From: Bipolaris cookei
Taxonomy: Eukaryota > Ascomycota > Dothideomycetes > Pleosporales > Pleosporaceae
Direction of reading: 5' to 3'
Assembly (NCBI GenBank): GCA_002286855.1
Contig: NRSV01000001.1
Span: forward strand, 1,278,276-1,342,275
Length of the DNA stretch: 64,000 bases
Under the pieces are notes generated by a model that worked only from the letters and a program-made list of their open reading frames with translations, had not been told where the DNA came from and searched no databases. This document shows, in pieces, positions 1 through 11,073 of this stretch. Numbering within the stretch: the first letter of the stretch is position 1; every line of letters starts with the position of its first letter. The position numbers were made by a program, and so were the translations under genes.

Positions 1-783
1 CAGCACGTACGTGCCTAAGGCTTCTCTGACAACAGTGTACATCTACAAAGCGCGCCCAACTGCCAAGTCATGGTTCTTAATCTTTCATCATCGTATTACT
101 GACACGTTCATAATAATCTACATTTAGGGTCCAAACAGCAGTCGAACGATATTGACAGTAGGCCCCAGGAGCGCGTTGACTGCACGTCTACAACAGCGTC
201 TGTTGCCATGCGGGAACTTTTGAGACGGTAGCAACTGCAGTATTTATCCTGCTTCCTCCTCTCAATGCAACAAGTCACTTACTCGTGCGGGGCACTTTAG
301 GTCAACCACTTTTAGGCCATATTGCAGCAAAAGGTAAAGTTTGCGCGAACACATTCGCACAAGGGCTCCGTATGTGGCAGAAGCATCAATCATCTTCATG
401 ATTCCTAGTGCAAATAACACGTATTAATGGTTAATTCGTTCCTTTGCGATTTACAGAAGCTACGTGCAAGCACAGAGTTGGCTACCACTTTCCCCTGTAG
501 ACTTGTTTGTGCAACCTGCCCCTCAGTCTCTCCACTACCAAAATAGCTCTTAAATTTGTACGCTCCAATCACTTGTTCACCTAAGGTTAACAACCCTTGA
601 ATTGTAACAGCCTACAACATTACCTGTTGAAACGCACACTTACTGGTACGTACCAATCTATCACACGCGGTATATCTTTGTTGGCGTAACGAAACCAAGT
701 TTCTGACAAATCATGATCTAGGCAAACCAGAGTTTTAGAGAGCCCCCAAATGCACATGCGTTTTGCCTACTATAAATCCAGCC
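1..783. other. No gene seen; upstream region of the protease-like gene
   Basis: Only short open frames lacking coding character are visible on either strand. The part nearest 784 presumably holds the promoter and 5' leader of the protease-like gene, but no specific element is recognisable. Confidence 0.5.
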
Positions 784-2811
784 ATGTCGTCCTCGAGACC
801 AAATGTCTCCCATAAACGAGCCGTGACAGTCGACCTTGCGCGACGAAGAAAGCGCCTTCGAAAAACCCGCTCACTGGACTTCGACGCCGCCGAAATTTTC
901 CTAGTCAGCTCCGGGACCAGCTCCGTCTGCAACATGCCCTCCCCTATCCCGCTAGATCACACAGCACCCGACATGGATACGAGCCGTTCCTATCGCGTTG
1001 GATCTCCCGTGCCTATCTCTCCACCGTTTGATGTACTACCAGTACACGAAATACCGCAGTGGGATGGTTCCGAGTTCCGAGAGACGGTGTACAAAACACT
1101 GAAAGACGCAAATGTCTACGTATGCGGACAATGGATTGTCAAACAGTTCAGACCAGGAAATGACGTCAGGAACACACCAGAAACCCTGTCAATCGAATCT
1201 GACCTTTCTCTTGACGGTCAGTATGATTGTTGGAAAGCTGGATTCAAAAAGCTTCGACGCCTGCTCGACACGGCAGGGCTCGAACAGATGCTCATCGAGA
1301 TCATTGACAGGAGAGCCACCCTTGGGTTCTCTGCAGGCCCTATACTTGAATGTACGCCAAAGATGTTTACCAGCTGGCAGAGCTTTATATCCATATTGCT
1401 GGACGAGATTGAAGAAAGAGACTGGCTCTCTGTTGACACTGTTGCGCGCGAGCTTGGCATCAAGCATCCCTTTACAGTACCCACAGTCATCATCACGACA
1501 ACAGATGCTGACAACGACGCATGGAGATGGGAAACTATTCCAAGGCTACGCAGCTCCTTGCCACCAGGCATGGACATCGATGTCCTCTACGCTTCCGCAC
1601 TGTCATACACATCAGGGGAGAGCTCAGGCGAGAGCTCAGACGAGGAGCCAATTGCAGAAGAACCTAGTCGACCAACCATCTACAGCACCATAGCTGACTA
1701 CTCTAGCGTAGTGCAGATGGGTTCTAGTATTGGCTTGCACGAGCCTGCTAACTCTGCTACGGTTGGTGCAGTAATCAAACTCCGCGATAACGCTGGCAAC
1801 AACACTGTCTGCAGCTTGACCAACCACCATGTTGTGGCCAAGAAACGCGGCTTAATATTCGAAAACTGTCCCATCGGCCACGTCCTCAGTCCCGATCATC
1901 CCGTCTGCCACAACGGCCAAGTGGAAGTCGTGGCTCCGTCACACCCAGACCATGAACGCTTGTTCAATCTCACAACTATACACCGCAATGACCTCATCTG
2001 CCAGGTAGTTGAAATGACGCGCGCACATAGACAGAAAAGTAGATTGTTTGCGAATGCAATCAAAAGGCTTGCCGAGGTTCTTGTGGACTGGGAAGTGCTC
2101 GCCAAGGGACCTGATCAGCATTTTGGCACTGTGTGGGCAACCTCCGGGTATCGCATCTGCGACGACGCAAATTACTCCAAGGATGAGAAAATGTGCGTCT
2201 CTACCGTAGCCAAGGCTAACGTTGGCGGAGACTCAACCTGCCTACAAATAATCATCAACGGCCGTACTCTAGATTTTGGTCTTAACTGGGCCCTAATTAA
2301 GGTGACTCCAGACCGAGATCTTGACGAGTATATACCGGCGACACCAGAACATCTCAAACTGCGTGCTGGTGCCCTTGCCGTTCAGTTTACAAGGATTGAG
2401 CCAAACAAGAGCTATCGAGTGGCAAAGCGAGGGCGTACCACGGGATGGACGTCTGGAGTAATTAGCCGGATCGGGTCGATCTTGAAGCTCAGGGCTGATA
2501 GCATCAACGTCGTGCCAGTGGACCTGACAAATCACTTTGGCCGATCTAACGTGATACTAGCATTTGGAGTCTTTCACTCGGAAAAAGGGAAGGTTTTTAT
2601 GAGCGGCGGTGATTCCGGCAGCTGCGTTCTCCTTGACGAAGCCTGCCGTAAGGCCACTTTTGTCGGTCTTCTTTTCGCCTCCAATGAACTGGTCAGGGTT
2701 TCGTACATGATGCCTATGGACATGGTTATTAAAGACATTGAACACGTCACTGGGCAGACTGTTATACAGCCGACATTGGTGGAATATTCGGATCGATGCG
2801 CAATGCCATGA
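784..2811 (+). CDS. Trypsin-like (chymotrypsin-fold) serine peptidase-related protein
   Basis: This uninterrupted 675-residue frame has no visible intron. I start at ATG 784 because the open frame upstream of it begins only with TTG. The C-terminal half has the landmarks of a chymotrypsin-fold peptidase. TNHHVV (His around residues 348-349) fits the catalytic His motif, GDSGS (Ser about 611) fits the nucleophile motif, and GRTTGWTSG lies between them. In the segment FGLNWALIK (residue about 501), where related fungal proteins as I recall them have Asp-Trp-Ala-Leu, this protein has Asn. The catalytic Asp may therefore be missing, making a pseudo-peptidase, or the Asp may lie elsewhere. The N-terminal third is basic (RRRKRLRK), and an acidic Ser-Gly-Glu stretch precedes the peptidase-like part. 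No signal peptide is evident, so it is probably intracellular. Its substrate is unknown. Confidence 0.8.
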   Translation: MSSSRPNVSHKRAVTVDLARRRKRLRKTRSLDFDAAEIFLVSSGTSSVCNMPSPIPLDHTAPDMDTSRSYRVGSPVPISPPFDVLPVHEIPQWDGSEFRETVYKTLKDANVYVCGQWIVKQFRPGNDVRNTPETLSIESDLSLDGQYDCWKAGFKKLRRLLDTAGLEQMLIEIIDRRATLGFSAGPILECTPKMFTSWQSFISILLDEIEERDWLSVDTVARELGIKHPFTVPTVIITTTDADNDAWRWETIPRLRSSLPPGMDIDVLYASALSYTSGESSGESSDEEPIAEEPSRPTIYSTIADYSSVVQMGSSIGLHEPANSATVGAVIKLRDNAGNNTVCSLTNHHVVAKKRGLIFENCPIGHVLSPDHPVCHNGQVEVVAPSHPDHERLFNLTTIHRNDLICQVVEMTRAHRQKSRLFANAIKRLAEVLVDWEVLAKGPDQHFGTVWATSGYRICDDANYSKDEKMCVSTVAKANVGGDSTCLQIIINGRTLDFGLNWALIKVTPDRDLDEYIPATPEHLKLRAGALAVQFTRIEPNKSYRVAKRGRTTGWTSGVISRIGSILKLRADSINVVPVDLTNHFGRSNVILAFGVFHSEKGKVFMSGGDSGSCVLLDEACRKATFVGLLFASNELVRVSYMMPMDMVIKDIEHVTGQTVIQPTLVEYSDRCAMP

Positions 2812-3387
2812 CTTCAACACTAGAGCCTACCTATGGAACAGTGCGGAAGGCCAGCGATGAAGCAAGTATTTGGTATGGAATAGCCAATAGGCCATTTTTC
2901 GGTGAAGAAGAGCGCATCTAAAGAGGAGCAATGCTGGTGGTAAGGTTTACATGCTATTGGTTTGTCATAAGGCATCGCATCTCTCTGTCTCTATGCAATG
3001 AGGTTTTTGTTAGTAGTGTATAAGATAACAAGTTCGTTGTCGACATATCTAAGAGACAATTCGTCTCTAGGTGATTTGATTCTTAGGCGCGAGGATGGAT
3101 CTCTACTGTTTGGTCAGTGAAAGTGAAAGTCTCGTAGCCCACTCGGCTAGTTCGCTTCAGGCTATCACGTTGCTCGCCCACAATAGTGAAAGTGGCTGCC
3201 TACCGCACACTCACTACCAGCGCAAACAAGTCTCTAAGCTCCGCAGTGCTGAGATATATATTAGAGTTCTGGCTGCAAGCTCCATCTCCTCTCCACGCAA
3301 CTGCACTTCAACCACTCTACTCCCAACTTCTCTATCCAATAACCGCAACAACCACAACAAAGATCACAACGACCTCGTTTCACCGCC

Positions 3388-3408
3388 ATGGTAAGTGCTA
3401 TTTTTTGT

Positions 3409-3447
<39 letters not shown>

Positions 3448-3593
3448 CTCTCTCTCTCTCTCTGCTGATCTATTGTTAGCCTGTAGGATATATTATGAGA
3501 ATGTTTACTGATGTACTGTGTCTAATGATGAATGTCTTGTTGGTATATCCTTCTTAGGAACAGGCGTTTACACAACTAAAGCCAGAACATTGA
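3388..3593 (+). pseudogene. 5' end of a truncated intron-bearing gene
   Basis: A CT- and CAA-rich stretch resembling a fungal 5' leader ends in CACCGCCATG, followed directly by GTAAGT. An intron of 167 bases (3391-3557, ending TTCTTAG) can be drawn. The next exon reads only EQAFTQLKPEH before a stop at 3591-3593. Good leader, start and splice signals followed by an abrupt stop suggest the start of a real gene whose body was lost or replaced. The short peptide faintly resembles the EQTFIAIKPDG start of nucleoside diphosphate kinases, but eleven residues are too few to call it. It could instead be a very short ORF. Confidence 0.35.
3408..3463 (+). repeat. TTTC/TC microsatellite inside the intron
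   Basis: About nine TTTC units are followed by about nine TC units, within the intron after the start codon at 3388. The tract is pyrimidine-rich on the plus strand. Confidence 0.9.
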
Positions 3594-5485
3594 CGCTTAG
3601 TCACTTGGTCTTTTCCTATTAACGAAATATTACTTCCATCCCTTAAGCAGAATTGGCGGGCAGGGGGTAAAGTTTCTATCCGCGGCTCCGGCGAAACTGC
3701 GCACTTCCATCGATAGCGCTAATCTATTATAGAATTAGCGTCGCGCACGGGGATGCGCTGAAGAATGCCCGGTTATACCGAGAAAATAGTGTATGTAATG
3801 TAGAGAATGCTGAAGGGTACGAGAGCTTTCAGCTTTACTCCAAGAAAAGCCGATATTTGTACATCTATATACTGGAAGGGTAAGGTATTGCTTCTGTAAT
3901 ACGTGGTAGCGCTGTAGCTTAAGAGTTTATGTTATGACATACTTGATTATTTTTATTATTCTAGCAAAGTCTGGCAAAGGTCTCGGTCGTAACGACTATT
4001 GTGCCATAAATCATGAGGGAATCTACCTATACTGACGCATTTACCATTTTTTATTTAGGCCTTCTCTGGGATGGCCTGGTAGTTGTATGTGTTACTAGTG
4101 ATAAAGCTTGGAATTTACGATCCTTTATGTCCGCATACTTGCCTATAAGGGAACATTGGTCCTGTAGAAAGAGAAAGTAGGGTCAGACATTGTTTCTGTG
4201 TCAGGTTCTCGGAATATACGAGGAATAGTGACTATAATATGCACCGTACACCTCTCGTCATCTAAATATATCATTATTTTCAACCTAAGTCGCCATGTCT
4301 AAACAAAAGAGCCGAATAAAATGGAACGTGAAAGTTTATTTACCGGACTTTACGGGAAATGAATACAAGATTTCAGGAATCCTATTGATACATAAATATA
4401 TGGCACGGATATTTGAATTGGGTAGTAACTAGACTCCGCCCAGCCTTCTTTCTGTGCTATACAGTATCGGGTCTACCGGGAAAATACATTGAAACATTGC
4501 GCTGGCACAACATATCTGAATAGATGTCTGGAACGGCGAGCATTATGGTAGGTATCGTTTAAGAGTATGATGGTGTAAGCCATATGGAGTGGGAATGACA
4601 TATGGGGTCTGCATTCAGGCCAGCCTAAGGTACGCTGGTAGAGGAAGTCCTGCATCGTCTGGCATTGGGCGTGGAGTTTTAGGGATTTACTGGAATTGTA
4701 GATCGAATGTTGTTGTGGGGCGGCATCGATACCCTATACTCCGTGGATGGATAGGGCGGCAGTCGAAGGCTCTGGGAAGGCGCGACAGATAACAGGGAAG
4801 GGCGTGATGTACGGCGAGGAAGATCGGGAATACCGAGGAATAGGTAGGGAGTAGAAGATAGGAGCGGGTCATGGATGAGGCTGTGAAGGAGGTGGTACAT
4901 ACATGACCTTCTCCTCCAGTGTACGTGTCTATAGTTTGTGAGTAAAAGATTGGAAGAGACGAGATTTAATGATGTAGACCTAGGAACCTACGTCCTTATC
5001 GCCCTTTCCAGCAGTAGGCTTTGTCCAGCGCTTGGTGTAGGCCTTGATACTTTTGCGGTGCCAACCTCTGCTACCGTACCCATTTTGCTGGCGGCGTGGG
5101 TAGAGCGGGACATCATTGAGACGAGAAGTTGAATCGCGTATCCCGTGTATCCCGATGTTTCGATTGTAACAGTTACGAACTTCCTAATTTAACCTGATCC
5201 TGGCCTCGTTAATTATGTCTCGTATGCCGTAGATTCCGAGATTTCATCCTCGACTTTACTTGGTTCTACGGTTTGATCAGCCATAGTCGATGTCAGCTCG
5301 AGTGTGGTCGAGATGGCGCTTTAAATTGTGGCTCATATCCTGTAAATTCCGAGGTTCTACTGCTAGCTTTACCCTGTTTCCAGAGTTGATTAATGATATT
5401 TGATGTCGGCGCTGGCATCGCGAGATGGCGACGTGGTTTCGGTGGGAGTAGGACGGTGTAATCATCGAGGAGAGAGATTGTATAG
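3594..5485. other. Gene-free, AT-rich stretch
   Basis: Only short frames without recognisable domains or convincing splice patterns are present. The 3.6-4.6 kb part is AT-rich with many stops in all frames, as expected for decayed non-coding DNA. Short CTCGGAATCT-like strings and their reverse complements recur from about 5.2 to 6.3 kb. Confidence 0.4.
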
Positions 5486-6190
5486 TTAAGACTGAAAGCA
5501 CCGGAAGAGACGAGGTTTTAAGAAGTAGAAGTAGGATAAGCGGGCTAAAGAGATGCTGCGATGTGGGAAGTAAAGGCCGGAGATTCCGAGCTTATGCACC
5601 ATCAAGCTCGTAGGTAAAGGCAGCCAGACGCCAGAGCGCAGGCGCCAGAGCGCAGGCGCCAGAGCGCAGGCGCCAGAGCGAGTGCCTGCCAGAGTGCCTG
5701 CCAGAATGCCGACTAGACAAAGCTGGTCTGAAGCTCGGAATCTCCGGGTCTTTCGCGAAGGTAGATCGTGAGAGGGTAGATGCAGGAATTTATGTATCCA
5801 GATGCTCGGAGATGCTGAGATTATCTTAGGCAGAGGCAGGGTACCCAGACTGGGTAACAGCTTGTCTAAGAAGCGAAACACAAAGGCAAAAGACACAGCC
5901 GTTACTTCTATGCCAGATGATAGGAGCCTCCGAGCACTGTCCTGGATTTGTAGGTGCAGAAGATGTGGGTGGGTGGTGGATGGGAGGGGCGGCGAGGTAT
6001 GTCGATGTATCCAGAAATGCCAGATCATGTCCCGGTAATTCCGAGCTCTTTTCCATATGCCTAGGGTGTAAACGTGATATACATACCTATTGCCATTGCT
6101 AATGAACGGATCGTCATCGCGCACTAGGCTGTCGAGGTGTTGATCGAGGGCCGCTCGCTCTTCAGCGCTGGGAGAGGGGGTGGCAGACAT
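5486..6190 (-). CDS. Hypothetical ORF, probably only exon 1 is genuine
   Basis: The frame encodes 234 residues, but only the first 34 or so (MSATPSPSAEERAALDQH..., then DDDPFISNGN) look like a normal protein start. Directly after these comes AATAG followed by GTATGT, a good donor at about 6084, so the real gene probably splices here and the rest of the frame is intronic or non-coding. I could not fix an acceptor or downstream exons. The later part is Pro-, Leu- and Ser-rich and crosses a 14-bp minisatellite whose unit length is not a multiple of three. No family is recognised. Confidence 0.25.
   Translation of the reverse strand: MSATPSPSAEERAALDQHLDSLVRDDDPFISNGNRYVYHVYTLGIWKRARNYRDMIWHFWIHRHTSPPLPSTTHPHLLHLQIQDSARRLLSSGIEVTAVSFAFVFRFLDKLLPSLGTLPLPKIISASPSIWIHKFLHLPSHDLPSRKTRRFRASDQLCLVGILAGTLAGTRSGACALAPALWRLRSGVWLPLPTSLMVHKLGISGLYFPHRSISLARLSYFYFLKPRLFRCFQS
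5629..5680. repeat. 14-bp GC-rich minisatellite, about 3.7 copies
   Basis: The unit CGCCAGAGCGCAGG repeats from 5629, 5643 and 5657, with a partial copy from 5671. Related GTGCCTGCCAGA units follow to about 5708. Confidence 0.85.
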
Positions 6191-7222
6191 CGTAACTTAC
6201 GAACTATTCACACCATCCGTCAGCTTTAAACCATGAAACTCACGCAAAGCTCGGAATTTGCGAGACAATAACGGCGAAATTGAATTTTCTACAGGAAAAA
6301 AGCACGGCAGCGTTGGGGCAGGGCGGCGGGCGGCGTGGGGTAGTGTCATGGTGTAGTTGAATTGGTGGTGGAGCAAAAAGTCGATTGTATCGGTATCGCA
6401 GCTATTCAAACAGAGGCTTGGCACCCGCGCCAAGCCAACCAATGAGTGGTGAATGTTCAGGCACCAGTTTGGGTATAGCACGTGGCGGAAAGTAAACCAA
6501 TGAAGATTGCTCGGTCGGGCCGAGCTTTTTGCGCCGGGCGAGTGATACCTTACCCCCCATTTCTACTGTGTAAGGCGGAGCCAGCTACGCGTAAGGCGTC
6601 ACGTGCTCTCAATATCATGTGGGCTCAGCAGATCGTCGGACTAGTGAGATGACCTATTCTAAGCGATGAAAAGAGATGGCTAAGAAAAGCTGACAGGTTC
6701 GGGCGACTCTGGCCTTCTGAGACGCACATTTGTGAGAAGCATATGTGATTAATCGAAATTAATGAATACAGGAGACGAAAAACATGGCCAGAACGTACCA
6801 GCTGCAAGGAGCAAGATATTGTCATAGTAAGCATGGAGAGCCGGTAGCATATCCTTTGTGCAGCCAGCACCCACATATCAAATAATTTCACTGACTATTC
6901 CCGTTGGCCCACTGAACACTCAACGTTCCTCAAAGGCAAATCACTGATGGTCACTCAGAGATTATCGAAAGCCCTACGAACGTCCTGTGACTGGGCATCA
7001 TCGCCCCAATGTCGCTTCACCGCATCAAGTGTGATGGGTTCGATTGAATAGGCGGTTCAATAACTGCCTTATAAGCTGGACTACGTGTATAGTGCCTGCA
7101 TTGTGTTAGAAAAAGAACAAATATGATAAAAACTTCTAACTTAGCTACTTACGAAAGCTCCGATGTGTTCGTATCAACACCTTGATTACAATACTGAAAC
7201 TGTCAGCGAGATGGCAACACGG
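6191..7222. other. No gene seen
   Basis: Short frames are present on the minus strand (for example 6197-6481 and 6625-6891), with no domain, intron signal or codon pattern to support them. The segment beside 7223 is the 3' flank of the next minus-strand gene. Confidence 0.4.
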
Positions 7223-8773
7223 CTAGGGTATGTGGCTTGCACTACTGTTAAGAAACGCGCTAAAGGCACGAGCAAGCTCTTTGCAAATTTGTGTCTTCGG
7301 TTCTGCGCAGATGTGGTGGGAAAAGTAGTGGGCCCCGTACCAGCGTGTGATCTCGTTCACAAAGAACTTCTTCTCAACAGCTTCGATGTATGCAAGGCCG
7401 ATGTCGAGGCGAACGCCGACCTCGAGAGACTCGAAGACGAGCATGCTGTTGGGACGTGCGCGTAGTGCCTCAAAAACGAAAAGCGCAAACCTAACGAGAT
7501 GGGATCGTTCTAATGGGGACTCTAGGTCCTTTTCTTCAAACTGCCGTACTGCTAGTGCCTGGGTCTTTTGGTTGAACGTAGTTTTTGCGATGGCAATTAC
7601 CTTGCCGGTTCGACCGCGGATGCCCTGTTCACTCGGTTCAGTTGCGATAAAAACTCGGAATTCGCATTTCGGGAGCGACGGAACGAATTCTTGGTGGAAC
7701 CAATGCACTAAAGGATCAGCACCGTCTGCTGGCACTTTGAACTGCTTTCGCGTTTTTTGTGGTTTCTTTCCCCGACATTTGATTCTCTGGGATGCGGCTC
7801 CCAACGTGTACGCCTCTCGGTGACAGGTAAGTTGATGTTGTTCTCCGCCCTTCCGCACATGGACGTGTGAAGCGCAGCCACTCCTGGTTCTTTTATGTAC
7901 CGTTTGCTCCTCGTTCTCGAGTGAGCATCGGCAATGACCATAACATGTCTTGGGCCGATAGGAGAACATATCCGGGGATGACTTGGCTATATCGTCTAAG
8001 GCTCGGATGTCTCCTAACTTGTCTCTCTCCTGCCGCGCTTCGTGCTCATTCGGATAAACGCGGAAGGACGTTAGAAGATTGTCTTCCAGCAGGCGTACCA
8101 CACTATAGATTCCGTCGAGACTAGGATTTTTCGGCTCGTTGGTGGTCCAGTGCAGAAACAGAACACTGCGTAGCGGCTCATTGTTTTCATCTATGCAGGA
8201 GCTGTAGAGCAGCTCCCTCAGAGGCTGTTCATCTAGCCAGTCCCATGTATGTGCCTCGACGGAAAACGTGTTCTTTGCTTCCGCTTCCGTGGCTAGAATT
8301 GTGACCAAACCCTGATGTATATAATGACCTGCATTGCCCCCTGAGACGACTGTGTTGCGCATTTTCATTGTATGGGCTCGCGCTAGCCAGTCATCGTGAC
8401 CTAGGGTTTCGTGATCATCAGAGAAAACCTGAATGGCGAGAGTAGCAGTTTCTTCCAGTGGATTTTCGTCCGGAAAAGTAACCCATATCAGCTTCTGATA
8501 TGGCTTTGGTGCGTCGAGGGAAGATGAGGGCACTGCTGCTTGCGAAGGCAATGGAAATCGGCCTGCGACGCCGAGACTGTCACACTGACCCTGAGGAGAT
8601 TCCGCCTTTTTGCGCCTCTGTTTTTGTTTGTTTTTCTTTGTCTTGAGGTGGTCTTCACACAGGTTACTGGGCAATTTGGGTGCCTTATCACATTTGAGAT
8701 TGGCTGTACATTCCCCCTCCAGGCCGCGCTTAGTTAGTTTGTCGCGGTAATTCTGGCTTTTTTTATCCTTCAT
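7223..8773 (-). CDS. Hypothetical fungal protein, 516 residues
   Basis: A single long frame starts at ATG 8773. The N-terminus is strongly basic (repeated Lys/Arg/Gln up to about residue 55), followed by a Pro/Ser linker. The rest is ordinary globular sequence of mixed composition. A Cys-rich stretch (CYGHCRCSLE, then CASHVHVRK) lies around residues 285-320. The C-terminal 150 residues contain a patterned block (FRVFIATE, RGRTGKVIAIAKT, VRLDIGLAYIEAVEKKFFVNEITRWYG in two parts). That block vaguely recalls the substrate and ATP-binding parts of ATP-grasp-like proteins, but I cannot assign a family. The promoter side carries a 12-bp minisatellite starting 35 bases before the ATG. The coding frame is intact, which argues for a working gene. 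Its function is unknown. Confidence 0.65.
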   Translation of the reverse strand: MKDKKSQNYRDKLTKRGLEGECTANLKCDKAPKLPSNLCEDHLKTKKNKQKQRRKKAESPQGQCDSLGVAGRFPLPSQAAVPSSSLDAPKPYQKLIWVTFPDENPLEETATLAIQVFSDDHETLGHDDWLARAHTMKMRNTVVSGGNAGHYIHQGLVTILATEAEAKNTFSVEAHTWDWLDEQPLRELLYSSCIDENNEPLRSVLFLHWTTNEPKNPSLDGIYSVVRLLEDNLLTSFRVYPNEHEARQERDKLGDIRALDDIAKSSPDMFSYRPKTCYGHCRCSLENEEQTVHKRTRSGCASHVHVRKGGEQHQLTCHREAYTLGAASQRIKCRGKKPQKTRKQFKVPADGADPLVHWFHQEFVPSLPKCEFRVFIATEPSEQGIRGRTGKVIAIAKTTFNQKTQALAVRQFEEKDLESPLERSHLVRFALFVFEALRARPNSMLVFESLEVGVRLDIGLAYIEAVEKKFFVNEITRWYGAHYFSHHICAEPKTQICKELARAFSAFLNSSASHIP

Positions 8774-8807
8774 TTCTTCTTAACCGTAAAGAGGGTATAA
8801 TAGCACG

Positions 8808-8891
8808 TGAGGTGGGGCCTGAAGCGGGATGCGAGGTGGGATGTGAGGTGGGACCTGAGGCGGGACCTGAGGCGGGACCTGAGGCGGGAAG
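8808..8891. repeat. 12-bp minisatellite upstream of the 516-residue gene
   Basis: Seven near-copies of TGAGGCGGGACC follow one another. The last three are nearly identical, and the earlier ones vary between GGTGGG and AGCGGG. The array lies in the leader or promoter of the minus-strand gene starting at 8773. Confidence 0.9.
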
Positions 8892-10483
8892 GTGATGGAG
8901 CTAATACCATTATTGTACTAGCAGAGCATTGTGGGCCAATCATAGCCGTTGAAACTTTTAGTGGCTCGCTAAAATCTGCCTTTACCGAGATAGCTCTGGC
9001 AAGGCACTTCAGCTTAGCGACTGATTTAGCGTTTAGTACGATATACGAATGGTCTCCTACCAACTGCCCGGCATCAGTAAATCGCATAAATAGGCTATAT
9101 ATCCTAATTCTCGCGCTCGTCTAGCATTTTTAACTGTTCCTATACTATATACGTGTCTGTTCGTGTCTAATCTTAAGAACAAAGACTGTTCTATTGTCAA
9201 ACACTGTAATTGGTATGTTAGACTTGCTCTTGTCGTTTCCGACGGTCGTGCGATTGCTAGGCAGCGCACCAATAGCTGACCTCAGTATAGTAATTGTACC
9301 TCGATCAGCAAGCTTAAGCGTGCCTCAACTACGCAATGCATGGTGTGATGTAAGATTGATTGTTTTAATCCTAGAGACCTAGCTCATGTAGCAAATACGC
9401 TATTCTATGCTCGGAGAGCACTGCCGCACCAGCGGCGACTTCCCCATATACAGAGAACTGTCCTACGAGCTGAGGACATGTTGCACTATTTAACGCAGCA
9501 GTGCGTCAACAGCGTACTTCCACCACCACCTAGCAGGCTCTACAGTCCAAGTGCTATGCACATTACAAACCTGCAGGTCCCTCATCGCTATCCATCCCTT
9601 CTAGAACATGTCACTGTAGTACCTAGGTCACTTCTCAGACGACTTGTTCATATTCAGGTTCTGACAGAAGACGTAAGAGAAGCGAATCAACAGTAGCAGT
9701 CACGAAGATGGCAGCTGCACACCGTCTTTAGAGGAAGAGGCGAAGATAGCTAGTGACAGAAAGCGATAACAAAGCAAAACGCGTGCCCTCTATAGCTCTT
9801 ACTCCCGCGGCCAAAGAAACATACTTAAATCGAAAAGCCAAGCTCGATGCTGTTGTGAAGATGGCTCAGATAAACCAACACAGTACTGAAATATTCACTG
9901 ACGATCACACCAGCGTGGCTCCAACAGACGCACAGCAGCAATAGGACAGATGATGATTATGTTGGCTTTGTCAGGTGCACTCCTAGCACTATATATTGCC
10001 TCTATCTGTCACCCAGGGCCCAGGCCACTGATACAAGTGACACATGCACACCAGCCTACTACACAGTTATACTATTGCGTTTTCAACCAGCAGTGGCGTC
10101 GTTGACACCATCTCGCTCGAATACCTCAAACTTGCGCAGTACATCAACGATCAGGATACTGTCATCATGAAAGTGGGATAGATGTTCAAATGCTTCGAGG
10201 GTGTGACAAATTTGACTAGTGTATTGGATCCCGAGCGGCAACGACTAGTAGTTGGCCGCAGCGTGCGAGTATCTCGTTCCATTTTAGCATACAATTCTGT
10301 CCCCATGTACCATCCTAGCAACTCGAACCACGACGCAATATAACTTTTTCAGACGGGGGATTCGATTGACGCGGCCGTATGGGAAACAAGGGCGATTCTC
10401 TGTGAGGAGAATACTAGCAATATTAGCGGCGAAGAAAGTGGAGGCCGGAGCGAGAAGGCTTACCTAGATGTAACTGGGGATGA
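8892..10483. other. Decayed sequence with short coding-like patches
   Basis: Frames at 9478-9696 and 9753-9944 on the plus strand look faintly coding (the second: KRVPSIALTPAAKETYLNRKA) but are interrupted and shift frame. The patch from 10080 to 10330 also reads like an interrupted protein. This fits an old mobile-element or gene relic. No family could be assigned. Confidence 0.35.
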
Positions 10484-11073
10484 TCAGGCCAAACCTTCGA
10501 CGGCCTCCTGCACATCTCCAGCAGACATAGCCGACGTATCAGAAAGGTCATCATTCTGGTCCGAAGTGATCTGGCCATCTGCATAGTGTCAGTATCCCAG
10601 CTTTCCGTATCGCGCGAACGTGATATCTACCGCTGCCCTCAGAGGTCTTCGCCGGAACACTGTTCTCCTTGAGAGGGGGCTCGCTGTTGATATCATGGCT
10701 GTTGGCACCGTGCTTGTTGGACGTCGCGTGGGAGGTAGCCGCACTACCGCGAGCAGCTTTCTCGTACGCAGTCAGGATAGTATGATTGTTGTGCAAAAGA
10801 CCCATCTTGTACCAGATTCGAGCCATCTCCGCACACAACTGGGTGGGGCTTGTGTTGCTCAGAACAGCAAGCTTTTCATAGTCAATCTGTCAATGATATC
10901 AGCAAAATGCGAGTGAACCAAGATGAGCAGCTTGTCTGCAAAGACAGTGATTTGTCGAGAGAAAGATGAGACCGACTTACATCTGGAGGTCCGTCCTTGC
11001 ATGCCAACAGGCAAAGAGGCAGTCGTGCATGTTCAAGCTTGGTCAATTCTCCATGCGAGGTAGCAGTAGGCAT
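10484..11073 (-). CDS. Small hypothetical protein, three exons, 147 residues
   Basis: Three exons join cleanly: 10981-11073 (MPTATSHGELTKLEHARL...), 10631-10886 and 10484-10578. Intron 1 (94 bases) runs from GTAAGT to TTGACAG. Intron 2 (52 bases) runs from GTAGAT to ATGCAG with branch-like ATACTGAC. Phases match, and the last exon adds a Gln/Asp/Ser-rich tail ending VEGLA before TGA. The N-terminal 60 residues are hydrophobic-patterned and likely helical (IDYEKLAVLSNTSPTQL, CAEMARIWYKMG). The tail is polar and probably disordered. It resembles the small conserved hypotheticals common in Pleosporales, with no known function. The consistent splicing and codon pattern make it a good gene despite its size. 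Confidence 0.7.

Noticed and set aside
5826..6056. The 76-residue minus frame as exon 2 of the 6190 gene
   Set aside because: The intron required would be only about 26 bases, too short for fungal splicing.
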